From positions 1 to 64,000 of the forward strand of contig CANPFR010000001.1 of assembly GCA_947573445.1 (NCBI GenBank): DNA of 64,000 bases, in the 5' to 3' direction. The notes beneath the pieces were generated by a model. That model was not told the DNA's origin and searched no databases. It saw only the letters and a program-made list of their open reading frames with translations. Made by a program: the position numbers and the translations under genes. The stretch comes from an uncultured Clostridia bacterium (lineage in GTDB: Bacteria; Bacillota; Clostridia; TANB77; CAG-508). This document shows, piece after piece, positions 55,083 through 63,999 of this stretch. Within the stretch, counting starts at the first letter, position 1. Each line of letters begins with the position of its first letter.

Positions 55083-56151
55083 TTATTTCTTTTTTGATTT
55101 TGTTGTTTTAGTAGAATTCGTTGTATTCGCTGTATTGCTTGTATTTGTTATGGTTGAACCAGATCCTGTTGTTGTTTCTAGAGCCTCTAAATACTGATTA
55201 ATTTGAGTAACAACTTGGGTTGTTTCTTTTTCATTGTTAATAAAAAACCACAAACCATTACATTTTTCGGATTCTCCTGGTACCTGATTACTTTGGATAT
55301 TCGCTGTATCAAAACTAACTGCCCATGGTAAATAAGCATAAATTTCATCTAATGTTAGATTCGTTTTCACATTTTTAAAAATCGACGACGTTATCTTTTT
55401 TATGTGTGTTATATTTTTTAGATCCAGTGTTTGTTTGGCAAGTTCTGTCATGAATTCTCTTTGTGTTCTCATTCTACCATAATCGTTATCTCCATATTCT
55501 GAAGAATAAGTTGTTCCATTGTTATTGTGTCTGAATCTTAGTAACTGTTCCGCATGTTCTCCATCTATTTTTTGGTGACCTTTTTTCAAATGGATGTGTA
55601 AATTTTGCGTCTTATCATCATAATCCATATTAATTGGCACATCAAAATATACACCATCAATTGCATCAACCAAATCAATCACAACTTGATTATTTACAAT
55701 TACATAATATTCAATTTCCATCCCAATCATTTCGCCTATCATTTCCATTGCTTCTTCTGGCCCTTTTCTGGAATATAACGCATTAATTTTATCATTACCA
55801 GTTGCTTTTGATTTGCTTTTTCCAATAAAAGTATCTCTTGGAATGGACAACATAGAAGCCCTTTGCGTTTTAGGATTGTAAGAACATACCATAATGGTAT
55901 CTGTTAATTCCGCTTCAATGTCTTGACTGATTCCGTAATAACAAAACATTTATGGTCTCCAAATCCTCCAATTTAGTAGCATCTTGATCTAAAACAGTTG
56001 CTAATAAACCTTGTAAGCCTCCCCCATTTGCAGAAATTGAATAACCTAAATAAGCCCCTAGCCCAATGATTAAAAGCAAAATAATAATAATTATTATTTT
56101 CCCAATATTTTTCTTTTTCTTTTTTTCTTTACTATCTTTCTTTTTTCCCAA
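55083..56151 (-). CDS. LytR-CpsA-Psr (LCP) family protein, frameshifted
   Basis: LCP phosphotransferases attach wall teichoic acid or polysaccharide to peptidoglycan. Read through one break it has 355 residues: Lys-rich N-terminus, membrane helix (about 17-37), LCP domain from INVLLLGISQDIEAELTDTI through MLSIPRDTFIG (catalytic Arg-Asp), DALYSRKGPEEAM-type segment, VDAIDGVYFDVP and RFRHNN...DYGRMRTQREF. The frame breaks at TTACGGAATC; the extra base is the C (minus) at 55935, which restores LLLGISQD. TTG start at 56151 with GGAGATGATCGA. The tail is Thr/Asn/Ser/Lys-rich. Third gene of a co-transcribed set with cvpA. Confidence 0.88.
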
Positions 56152-56182
56152 TCGATCATCTCCATTTATTAAAATATTTATA

Positions 56183-56890
56183 TTATAAGAACTTAAATAT
56201 CAAGTTTAAAATTATATTATGATTAAACATTTTACTACCAATTAGTGAATCTTGTATAGCAGTTGCAATCACTGCGTTGTTGTTCATTGGTAAAATCAGT
56301 GATATAATCGCAAACACTGCATAAATGATTAAAAAACCTTTTATCGTTCCATATATCATACCACCTGATTTATTAAATATTCGTATTATTGGCAAGTTTG
56401 CCAATAAATCAATATAACTCTTTAAAAGATACAAAGCAATTCTTACTATGGTAAATAAAGCAAAAAATACAATTACACTTACAATTTTATGTGCTATTTG
56501 AATAGACAAGTAAGTCAGCAAACTCTCTTTTGTTTCTTCCACCATATCTGTAATCTCATCACCAACAAATATTTTCAAAATCCCATTCATGCTTTCGCTT
56601 TCTTGCAATTGTTCAGTTGTTTCAACATCATCTTTTTCAAATAAAACTTGCAGTTTTTCTTCGCAAGCATTCTCTAAATTTTGCCCTATTTTGGTTTGAT
56701 TGACAATGTAATTGGTAACTGGTTTATACAAAATAAATACTAAGATAATAGCAATCAACGAAGAACAGATATTAAATACTACATGAGCAATACCTCTTTT
56801 ATACCCCCACACTGCATTCCCTACTATGATGATAAAAAGTATTATATCCACTATTATTCCACTTAGGGACAATCCATTTAACACAGACAT
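56183..56890 (-). CDS. CvpA-family membrane protein
   Basis: 235 residues: four or five helices with the CvpA signature GNAVWGYKRGIAHVVFNIC in the second segment, a soluble loop (about 70-130, acidic) and a C-terminal helix pair ending NLIFKFL. CvpA proteins support membrane/wall integrity; the exact action is unknown. Between the propeller protein (14-bp gap) and the LCP gene (31-bp). Start ATG behind GGAGGGAATGAG. Confidence 0.8.
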   Translation of the reverse strand: MSVLNGLSLSGIIVDIILFIIIVGNAVWGYKRGIAHVVFNICSSLIAIILVFILYKPVTNYIVNQTKIGQNLENACEEKLQVLFEKDDVETTEQLQESESMNGILKIFVGDEITDMVEETKESLLTYLSIQIAHKIVSVIVFFALFTIVRIALYLLKSYIDLLANLPIIRIFNKSGGMIYGTIKGFLIIYAVFAIISLILPMNNNAVIATAIQDSLIGSKMFNHNIILNLIFKFL

Positions 56891-56904
56891 CTCATTCCCT
56901 CCTA

Positions 56905-58068
56905 TTATATATTAATTACCTCGATTTTATTATGATATACAATTCCCATTATCTTTTCGCTTAATACAATGTTTTGTATTTCACTATTCGTTGTATATCG
57001 TTTCACTAGCCATCCACTTGAATTAACAACTCTTACTTCATTCACCAATTTGAGACATATAAAATCTTCACTTACTTTCAGTTGTTTTGGTAAATCGTTT
57101 TCTAAAATATATAATTTATCGCTTTTTCCTGTTGTACTTTTTATATTCATTTTGTATTGATAAGAAAATAAACCTGAATTCTCCTTTTCTATGGTAATGA
57201 TGTTATCACCTAAATTAATATCTGTAAAAAGGGTTCCATCGTTTATATCATATATTTTCTCATCAGATGATGATGTTATTTTTTGAATGTAGGAGTCAAA
57301 CATGCAAATAGCTTCATTTTTGTCATTGAATTGAATATTGTTTAAAATTTTACTAGATTCTGATTCGTAAGTATATTGAACAGAATCTTCTGCATTTCCT
57401 ACTACAGACTCAATTGATATTATTTTGACGATGGATTTTACAATCGTTCCTGAATAGTCAATTTGTCCAATTGCTAAATATTTATTGTTTGCTGAAACTT
57501 CAGAACAGACTGCATAACTTTTTTTCAAATATACTTTCAACAATTCCTCGCCTTCTGTGTTATAAACAACAATTACCGATTTATAAGTTGCATTTTTTAA
57601 AAGTACTGAAACATATCCGTTTGAATTGACACTTACACGATAAATCTGACCATCCAATTCTTTTTCCCATTTGATAACAGTATCTGAAATGAGATATAAT
57701 TTCTGGGCATTGTCATCTGCTAGTACACAGTATTTATCACTGGAAGCCATATAGGGAGTTGTTACATTAACATCAAGTTTAGCCACACTTGTTGCTTCTT
57801 GGTTATAAAATGTTAATGCGTTTTTACTAAGAATCGTTATATATTTGTCAAATGCATATATATATGGGTTACTGTCTGAATTGATTTCAATCATATTGGC
57901 TGTATTTTCTAGAATTTCTTTTTTTAAAATTTTGGTATCAATCATTTCTCTAAATTCATCATTAATTAGGTAACTTGCCAAAATAAACACGATACAAAGT
58001 ACAATTACAGATGATACACTTATTTTAACCATATTCTTTTTTGAACGTATCTTTGGTTTTTCTTCCAT
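56905..58068 (-). CDS. DUF5711-like membrane-anchored beta-propeller protein
   Basis: 387 residues. Cytoplasmic KKN-rich N-terminus, membrane helix (about 14-32, ISVSSVIVLCIVFILASYLI), then about six or seven four-strand repeats with patterns such as YCVLADDNAQKLYLIS and VSVNSNGYVSVLLKN. It resembles a WD40/quinoprotein-like beta propeller (DUF5711). Start ATG behind GGCGGAAAAGA. First gene of the cvpA-LCP unit; possibly an envelope scaffold (inference). Confidence 0.7.
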   Translation of the reverse strand: MEEKPKIRSKKNMVKISVSSVIVLCIVFILASYLINDEFREMIDTKILKKEILENTANMIEINSDSNPYIYAFDKYITILSKNALTFYNQEATSVAKLDVNVTTPYMASSDKYCVLADDNAQKLYLISDTVIKWEKELDGQIYRVSVNSNGYVSVLLKNATYKSVIVVYNTEGEELLKVYLKKSYAVCSEVSANNKYLAIGQIDYSGTIVKSIVKIISIESVVGNAEDSVQYTYESESSKILNNIQFNDKNEAICMFDSYIQKITSSSDEKIYDINDGTLFTDINLGDNIITIEKENSGLFSYQYKMNIKSTTGKSDKLYILENDLPKQLKVSEDFICLKLVNEVRVVNSSGWLVKRYTTNSEIQNIVLSEKIMGIVYHNKIEVINI

Positions 58069-58171
58069 TCTTTTCCGCCTAATTGTAAATTTTTTATTAT
58101 CATATCAATAATCAAAAATTTTTTCAAGCAATATCTAATAAATTCACAAACATTTCATAATTTCGTCAAAA

Positions 58172-58228
58172 AAGCAAATGGGAAACTTTTCAATTCAGAC
58201 TTTGAAATCTGTTGATTTGTTCCCATTT
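58172..58228 (-). terminator. Terminator-like hairpin upstream of the propeller gene
   Basis: AAATGGGAAC / GTTTCCCATTT arms around about 35 bp, then GCTTTTTT on the minus strand. Confidence 0.5.
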
Positions 58229-58335
58229 TAATAATAATTTACTACATAATTAGTTAAATTTTTTATTTTTTTCTATAAACATCCCCTATTTTTCTTATCC
58301 AACAACTTTACAGTATTGTAAACTAAATCATAAAC

Positions 58336-58425
58336 AAAAAAAATAATGCCTTTTAAGCACTATTTTTCCATAACTCCCCTACCTTTTATTATACCATATT
58401 TACGTAAATTTGTCAATTGACAAAT
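58336..58425 (-). ncRNA. Possible very short RNA with strong promoter
   Basis: The 565-bp gap 58069-58633 holds a consensus minus-strand promoter: TTGACA (58411-58416), 17 bp, TATAAT (58388-58393). About 45 bp further is an intrinsic terminator hairpin with T8 (58336-58363). The transcript would be only about 45 nt and contains AGGGGAG-ATG-GAAAAATAG, a three-codon ORF. Perfect palindromes overlap the promoter: ATTTGTCAATTGACAAAT (58408-58425) and ATTTACGTAAAT (58398-58409), with a 13-bp inverted repeat beyond (58422-58461). It may be a regulator site, leader or small RNA. Confidence 0.4.
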
Positions 58426-58633
58426 CAGTAAAATTGTGCTCTCACTTGATTTTACTGATTTTGCTGTTTCTGTCGAAACATTTTATTTTTTCCCTGACTT
58501 TTCCTTATTTATCAATATAGATTTGGCACTTTATGAAAAATCACCTCATAAAAATTAAATTTTCTTGCAAAATCCCTTGTCCAATTTTTAGTTATATGAT
58601 ATGATGTTATATATTAGTACAAAGGAGAATTAT

Positions 58634-59203
58634 ATGGAAACTAAAGATACCAATTATAAAAAAGTTTTAAAATCAAATATTATCTTATTTTTATCTTATG
58701 GAATTTTGACTACTTTTATTTTCATGTTACTAACTATCTCTATAAAATGTGCATTGCATGGCATTTTTAATACTGCCTTATCCATATCACTTTCATTAAT
58801 TAGTGGAATTATTATTTTTTATTTACTTCGTTTCGTGTGCCGTAGTAGCATTCTGGAGACTTTTTCTAAAACTAAGTTATCGCAAGAAAATTCAACTCTT
58901 TTTCTAAAAAAAATGAATGTATTTTTTATCATTTGCATGATACTTTCCATTTTGATTTGTATTGCTTATTTAATTATTAATAATATACTATTTGCCAAGG
59001 CAATCACACAAGCTTATGAAAAATATGAGTTTATTTCTTTAGATTTAGCTGATCAAATTGCTGATAAAATTAGAGAAAACTATCAAGATTCGCTCATTGG
59101 CAAAGTATCTTCGACAATTATTATAGAGCTTTCCTTAGCAATTTCATTTTTTAGTTTAATACCTTATCAGAAAAAATTATTATCAAAATATAATCAAGCA
59201 TAA
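58634..59203 (+). CDS. Hypothetical four-helix membrane protein, 189 aa
   Basis: Not recognised. Four helices: about 10-37, 46-65, 93-117 and 165-182, with a soluble amphipathic loop (about 118-160; YEKYEFISLDLADQIADKIREN) between the third and fourth. ATG 58634 behind AAAGGAGAATTAT is preferred over 58601. It ends at a shared terminator. Possibly a small stress or envelope protein; no evidence beyond topology. Confidence 0.6.
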   Translation: METKDTNYKKVLKSNIILFLSYGILTTFIFMLLTISIKCALHGIFNTALSISLSLISGIIIFYLLRFVCRSSILETFSKTKLSQENSTLFLKKMNVFFIICMILSILICIAYLIINNILFAKAITQAYEKYEFISLDLADQIADKIRENYQDSLIGKVSSTIIIELSLAISFFSLIPYQKKLLSKYNQA

Positions 59204-59210
59204 GTTTTAA

Positions 59211-59249
59211 AAAGAATCCATTTTAGTCATCTAAAATGGATTCTTTTTT
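59211..59249. terminator. Bidirectional terminator (membrane protein / ZIP)
   Basis: AAGAATCCATTTTAG / CTAAAATGGATTCTT stem with runs on each side. Confidence 0.9.
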
Positions 59250-59250
59250 A

Positions 59251-59991
59251 CTATGTTATCACTTTTGCTAAAATGCCTAAAGTAATACCCAAAATATTAC
59301 CAAAAGAAGAAAATCTTCCTTTATACATTTTATTTGATTCCGGGATTAATTCACACGAAACAATATAAAGCATTGCACCAGCTGCAAACGCTAGCGAAAA
59401 TCCAATAAGTCCTTTTGAAATATTACCAATAATCGCTCCAAAAAACGCCCCTATTCCAGTTGTAACACCTGATAATGCAGTCATCACAATTGCTTTGCAT
59501 TTTCCATAACCACTATTGTTAATTGGTAGTGCAATGGATATTCCTTCTGGTACATCATGAATTGCTATTGCAATGGCAAGTGATAACCCCAATGCACTAG
59601 ATGCATCAAACCCAGAACCAATTGCGAGTCCTTCCGGGAAATTATGTACGGCAAGCCCCACACAAATAATCATTCCTGTTCTAAATAATGTATTATTATT
59701 TACATTTTTTTGGGCAAAATTGATTCGCTTGATTATTTCATCACATACAATCATCACAATAATGCCAGCTGCAATTCCAATAATACAACCCGTTATATTC
59801 GAAAATTCCAATGCTTCTGGGATTAAATCAAAACAGATAATTGCTGTCATGAGTCCTGCTGCAAATTCTAGCACAAAACTCAAAATTTTATTTGAGTTAA
59901 TTTTCAAAAACGCCCCAATAATTCCCCCCAACGTTGTACCTAACATCCCAAAAATTAAACCATAACTTGTTATTGTACCTATACTTTCCAT
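59251..59991 (-). CDS. ZIP-family metal transporter
   Basis: 246 residues, eight helices. Metal-site signatures AVHNFPEGLAIG (helix 4) and IAIHDVPEGIS (helix 5) define the ZIP (GufA-like) family, which imports zinc, iron or manganese. A third conserved segment is CELIPESNK in the last part. Full-length. Start ATG behind AAAGGAGATTATAA. No metal-regulator gene is adjacent. Confidence 0.93.
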   Translation of the reverse strand: MESIGTITSYGLIFGMLGTTLGGIIGAFLKINSNKILSFVLEFAAGLMTAIICFDLIPEALEFSNITGCIIGIAAGIIVMIVCDEIIKRINFAQKNVNNNTLFRTGMIICVGLAVHNFPEGLAIGSGFDASSALGLSLAIAIAIHDVPEGISIALPINNSGYGKCKAIVMTALSGVTTGIGAFFGAIIGNISKGLIGFSLAFAAGAMLYIVSCELIPESNKMYKGRFSSFGNILGITLGILAKVIT

Positions 59992-60070
59992 TTATAATCT
60001 CCTTTGTTTTTTTATAAATCATATTAAAATAGAATAAAATTATGATAAAATTTTTATTTTTCATCATATC

Positions 60071-60101
60071 AAAAAAGAAAGTTTCCAAAAAAACTTTCTT
60101 C
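60071..60101 (-). terminator. Terminator after the M23 gene
   Basis: AAGAAAGTTT / AAACTTTCTT stem and T6 on the minus strand. Confidence 0.85.
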
Positions 60102-61118
60102 TTAATTATACAAATAATTCTGCGGATTTACAGCCTTTCCATTAATTCTGATTTCTAAATGCAAATGGGGCCCTGTTGAGTTTCCTGTTGAACCTACATA
60201 ACCGATTGTACTATTTTCATCTACTTGTTGACCAACATTTACATTCAATCTGACACAATGTGCATAATACGTTTCTATTGTCTGTCCTTTGTCATTCTTT
60301 CCGTGATTTATAATAATACATTTACCATAAGAACCTTTCCAGCCAGCATATGTAACAGTTCCAGAGGTAATTGGCGAAAATGGTGTTCCTGATGGTGCTG
60401 CAATATCCAACCCTGTGTGAGCTGAAGAACGAATTCTACTTTGTACGCCAAATCTTGAAGTAATACGACCAGAAACTGGTTGTTGAATAGAGGCTAGTCC
60501 CAAAGAAGAATTGGTATAGGTAACTGTATTTTTTCCTGTTTTGGTGGTTGTTTGTGTTTTGGTATTGACTGGTTCTATGTAAAGGGAAGCAACTGCAGTT
60601 TCTGTGTTTGTAAATTCCGATAATTGAGTATCGTATTTTACAACATATGAAACAGTGTCTTTATTAGTGCTATTTTTTTCCTTTAATTGATTGATGATTC
60701 CCTCTGATTCCTCATAAGTTGATACATAACACTTCTCTATGCCATTTTCTAAAATCGCATAATATTTATAATAAGGCGTTCCTGTGCTAATAACGGTTGA
60801 TAAAATCTCGTTATCATTTGCAGTAAGACCTTTTTTTAGTAAGCACATTTTATATTCTGGCAAAGTGTCGATTTCAACAAATGCAACTGTTTGAGTATCT
60901 CCACTTTTCATATATTCATTTATTTTGCTTTGTAATTCGCTTTTATCTGATGTATAGCCAAGAAACTGACCATTTAGTGTTACACTATACATTGGTTTAT
61001 AAACGACAAATATCAAAAATGAAATAATTGCCATCCCAATGACCAGTAATAATGCAAATTTGAGACTAGTTCTTAAGTGAATTACCGTGTTTTTTAATAT
61101 CCTTTTTATTTTTAACAC
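60102..61118 (-). CDS. M23-family peptidoglycan endopeptidase
   Basis: 338 residues: signal anchor (about 19-41), an external domain with two repeats of about 70 residues, a linker, and the C-terminal LytM domain (about 230-338). Zinc ligands: HTGLDIAAP, YYAHC and GPHLHLEIR. It cuts cross-bridge peptides. The GTG start abuts AAAGGA and lacks spacing, so the true start is uncertain (an AUA a few codons on would have better spacing). SpoIIQ or enterolysin-type relatives exist; the sporulation role is not shown. Confidence 0.88.
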   Translation of the reverse strand: MLKIKRILKNTVIHLRTSLKFALLLVIGMAIISFLIFVVYKPMYSVTLNGQFLGYTSDKSELQSKINEYMKSGDTQTVAFVEIDTLPEYKMCLLKKGLTANDNEILSTVISTGTPYYKYYAILENGIEKCYVSTYEESEGIINQLKEKNSTNKDTVSYVVKYDTQLSEFTNTETAVASLYIEPVNTKTQTTTKTGKNTVTYTNSSLGLASIQQPVSGRITSRFGVQSRIRSSAHTGLDIAAPSGTPFSPITSGTVTYAGWKGSYGKCIIINHGKNDKGQTIETYYAHCVRLNVNVGQQVDENSTIGYVGSTGNSTGPHLHLEIRINGKAVNPQNYLYN

Positions 61119-61414
61119 TCCTTTTACTCTTATGTGATGTTTTTATTTTATAAGATTTTTTTTTTTTTTGCAAGAGGAAAATATGCTTTTTTAAAATTAT
61201 TTATTTTTGCTTTTCTTTCAAAAGCTCCTTTTATATTTCATATCCTTACTTTTTGTATTTCCGTAATCTTTCCTTTTCTAATGACAGACTTTTGTTTGAT
61301 ATAATTCTACATTATTCTTGTTTCTTTTTTCAATTTATAGTATATTAGTATTGATTATTTTTACTTCTAAAAATAATCCTACTTAATATTAATTAAAAAA
61401 GGAGGTTTTATATC

Positions 61415-62116
61415 ATGACAGCATCACAAATCAGAGCTGAAGCTCGTAAAAAACTGGCATCCAAATGGGGAAAATCTGCATTAATAACATTTTTATTTTG
61501 TGTGTTAACTTATGTTTTCGCTTTTGTTCTAGAACTACTTCCTATGATTGGTTCTTTGGTATGGACTGTTATTTCTGCACCTTTATCTTATGGTTTTCTC
61601 ATTTCTATGTTTAAACTAAATGACGATAATGAGATTGGTTACATAGACTTTTTGAACAATGGTTTCTTGCATTTTGGAAAAGTATGGAGTGTTGTTTTGT
61701 ACACTGCTTTGAAATTAATTTTGCCAATTATATTGGTAGTTATTTCTGCTTTTATTTTTGCTTATGGTTCTATTTCTGAAAACTTATCTCTTATCCTAAT
61801 TGGCATCATTCTTTACTGCATTTCTTTGATTTATGCCATTATCAAACAATATACTTATAAATTTGCATTATTTGTTTTATATGATAATCCTGATATTGGT
61901 GGTAAAGAAGCCGTTGAAAAAAGTGCAGAATTGATGCAAGGTAAAGTTTGGTCACTTTTTTGTTTGGATTTAAGTTTTATCGGCTGGTCACTTCTTTCCA
62001 TTTTTACTTTTGGAATTGGACTGTTCTGGCTATTGCCTTACCTACAAATTGCTGAAATCAATTTTTACAGAAATCTAACTGGCAATGAAACAGAAGTTGT
62101 CGTAAATGACGAATAA
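61415..62116 (+). CDS. DUF975-family membrane protein
   Basis: 233 residues: N-terminal TASQIRAEARKKLASKWGKSA with the family motif, then six helices (about 22-46, 48-65, 85-108, 110-135, 150-170, 180-215) and GKEAVEKSAELMQGKVWSLF. DUF975 proteins are common in Firmicutes, function unknown. Start ATG behind AAAAGGAGGTTTTATATC. The 296-bp upstream gap shows no other element. Convergent with the spore-coat genes through 62122-62176. Confidence 0.85.
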   Translation: MTASQIRAEARKKLASKWGKSALITFLFCVLTYVFAFVLELLPMIGSLVWTVISAPLSYGFLISMFKLNDDNEIGYIDFLNNGFLHFGKVWSVVLYTALKLILPIILVVISAFIFAYGSISENLSLILIGIILYCISLIYAIIKQYTYKFALFVLYDNPDIGGKEAVEKSAELMQGKVWSLFCLDLSFIGWSLLSIFTFGIGLFWLLPYLQIAEINFYRNLTGNETEVVVNDE

Positions 62117-62121
62117 ACAAT

Positions 62122-62176
62122 TAAAAAGAAACTGTAAAAAAACTAATCTATAAGCGTTTTTTACAGTTTCCTTTTT
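62122..62176. terminator. Bidirectional terminator with CTGTAAAAAA arms
   Basis: AAACTGTAAAAAAAC / GTTTTTTACAGTTT stem shared by the convergent genes. The arms resemble those at 985 and 7824. Confidence 0.88.
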
Positions 62177-62421
62177 TAATTTGATAATTCATTTTTCACT
62201 TTCTGAATTTCCTCTGGATTAGCATTTTCAGCAGGTACATAATAGCCTTTGGATTCTGCTAATTTGAATAATTCATACTGAAAACTTTCCTCCGAATTTC
62301 TTAAATTCTGGAATGTCTGTCTTAATTCCATATTGGCAGTTTCAATGATGGCACCTTGATAATCCTTTAAACTTGATTTTGTGCATTCCAAAATATCATT
62401 CACCATATATTTTTCTTCCAT
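62176..62421 (-). CDS. cotF: Spore coat protein, CotF family
   Basis: 81 residues, helical: YMVNDILECTKSSLKDYQGAI, ETANMELRQTFQNLRNSEES and FQYELFKLAESKGYY. This is the CotF-like coat family (COG5577), found only in spore-formers. Start ATG behind TTAGGAGGAAAC; paired with the 61-residue coat gene eight bases upstream. Confidence 0.85.
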   Translation of the reverse strand: MEEKYMVNDILECTKSSLKDYQGAIIETANMELRQTFQNLRNSEESFQYELFKLAESKGYYVPAENANPEEIQKVKNELSN

Positions 62422-62429
62422 GTTTCCTC

Positions 62430-62615
62430 CTAATTAAAAAACGATAATAATTTTTGTTTTGTATTTAACGAATCTTGAGCAGCCTTGTTTAAGATTTGTT
62501 TGATTTGTGGGTCAACGCTGTTGTCTGCATAATTCGTCAATTTTTCATAATTTGTTTCTTGTGCTCCAATTAAATGGCGCAAATTCTGCAATTCTGCTTG
62601 ATTTAAAGTTCCCAT
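62430..62615 (-). CDS. Small spore-coat-like protein, 61 aa
   Basis: 61 residues, helical: NQAELQNLRHLIGAQETNY and LNKAAQDSLNTKQKLLSF. Clostridial small coat proteins of this type usually sit beside cotF genes, as here. Start ATG behind AAAGGATGAGATAG. First of the two-gene unit. Confidence 0.75.
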   Translation of the reverse strand: MGTLNQAELQNLRHLIGAQETNYEKLTNYADNSVDPQIKQILNKAAQDSLNTKQKLLSFFN

Positions 62616-62699
62616 CTATCTCATCCTTTCTTAAAATTCTAAGTGTATTATGTGCATTTTTTTTATTTTTATACAAAAATAGCAATTTTTAAAATATGC

Positions 62700-62960
62700 C
62701 TTAAAAATTTCTAAATTCTAATACCATTCATATCATAGCTCGATTTGACCCTATTTCGTATGTTTCCTTTCATTTTGGCATAATTTCCCCTTTATTTTTC
62801 CATTTTCTTGATACCACCTATTTTTATGTCCCTTAAACGCATCACAATGCACGCCAGTACCCATTTTGATGTAAACGAATCATTTTTCATTCTTAAAATC
62901 AAAAAAACAACCTCTGCAAAAGGCAAACTTAAAATATCCTTCTACATCTGTTGTTTTTTC
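62700..62960 (-). repeat. Dispersed intergenic element, copy C
   Basis: In the 424-bp gap between rodA and the coat genes. Shares CGATTTGACC, TTTCCATTTTCTTGATACCA, CTTAAACGCATC, AATCATTTTTCATTC and terminal AAAAAAACAACC...GGTTGTT-like arms with copies A and B. The terminal hairpin (about 62905-62950) could also end rodA transcription. The rest of the gap (62616-62700) shows nothing else. Confidence 0.5.
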
Positions 62961-63039
62961 TTTTATTGTGAAACATAAAAATAGCATTATACCAAAAGAC
63001 TAAAATCTTTTCTCTCAAATTTATTCAAAAAATTATCTT

Positions 63040-63999
63040 TTATAAGTACGACTTCTGCCTTCTTGCACTGATATTTAATAATAAACCAATACAAATAAAA
63101 TTCGTAATCAACGAGCTTCCACCATAACTTACAAAAGGAAGTGGAACACCAGTAATTGGCAATAATCCAATTGTCATTCCAATATTCTCTGCCATATGAA
63201 AGAAAAAAATCCCGCCAATTCCAATGGCAACATAGGATCCAATGTTATCTTTTGCTGTTTTTGCTATGTAAATTGTTTTTGTAATTAATACAACATATAA
63301 TACTAATATAGCTACAGTCGCTATAAAACCTAGTTCTTCTCCTATTACAGAAAAGATAAAATCTGTTGTTTTGGGATATAAAAATCCTAATTGTGTTTGA
63401 TTTCCTTGTAATAATCCCATTCCCAATAACTGTCCTGCACCAATGGCTAGTTTGGATTGAATAATATTGTAACCATCTCCTCTTGGATCAGATTCTGGAT
63501 TCAAGAATACTTCAATTCTTTTTAAGGCATGTGCTGGCAAATTCTTATACACAACTGGAACCAAAATAGCAACTACCAGACAAGCAACTATAATATATTT
63601 TTTATCAATTCCTGAAACAAATAATATAAATAACATAGCTATCATATAAGCCATTGCTGTTCCGTAATCTGGCTGGATGATAATGAGTCCAATTGGAATT
63701 GCCATAAAAATCAAAACAATTACTAATTTCCATATCTTATTGATTTCTTTTCTCCCTCTGATTTGTAATTTATTAATAAGAAAAGAAATAAATAAAATAA
63801 CCACAACCTTAGCTAACTCAGAAGGTTGTATAGAAGCTACATCACCAAAATTATACCAACTTGTTGCTCCATTAATTGGTTCTGTAAATAAAACCCCCAC
63901 CAGTAATGCAATCATCACAAGATAAATAGCCGTTGAAAATCTTGCAATTATATTGTAATCAATACAATACGCCAACACCAAAAATGGAATACTAACAAA
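63040..63999 (-). CDS. rodA: RodA-type SEDS glycosyltransferase (N-terminus beyond window)
   Basis: The last 320 residues are visible; the frame continues to the right edge. SEDS polymerases build glycan strands for cell elongation. Diagnostic parts: INGATSWYNFGDVASIQPSELAK, QPDYGTAMAYM, FLNPESDPRGDGYNIIQSKLAIGAGQLLGMGLLQGNQ and PITGVPLPFVSYGGSSL. Catalytic Asp in the PDYG/DPRGDGY area present. Wording of the loops favours RodA over FtsW. It would be a lone gene here; no penicillin-binding-protein partner is visible. Confidence 0.9.
   Translation of the reverse strand, partial: FVSIPFLVLAYCIDYNIIARFSTAIYLVMIALLVGVLFTEPINGATSWYNFGDVASIQPSELAKVVVILFISFLINKLQIRGRKEINKIWKLVIVLIFMAIPIGLIIIQPDYGTAMAYMIAMLFILFVSGIDKKYIIVACLVVAILVPVVYKNLPAHALKRIEVFLNPESDPRGDGYNIIQSKLAIGAGQLLGMGLLQGNQTQLGFLYPKTTDFIFSVIGEELGFIATVAILVLYVVLITKTIYIAKTAKDNIGSYVAIGIGGIFFFHMAENIGMTIGLLPITGVPLPFVSYGGSSLITNFICIGLLLNISARRQKSYL

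Noticed and set aside
61119-61414. Regulatory RNA between the M23 and DUF975 genes
   Set aside because: T-rich stretches but no stable hairpin, promoter pair or riboswitch-like core could be recognised.
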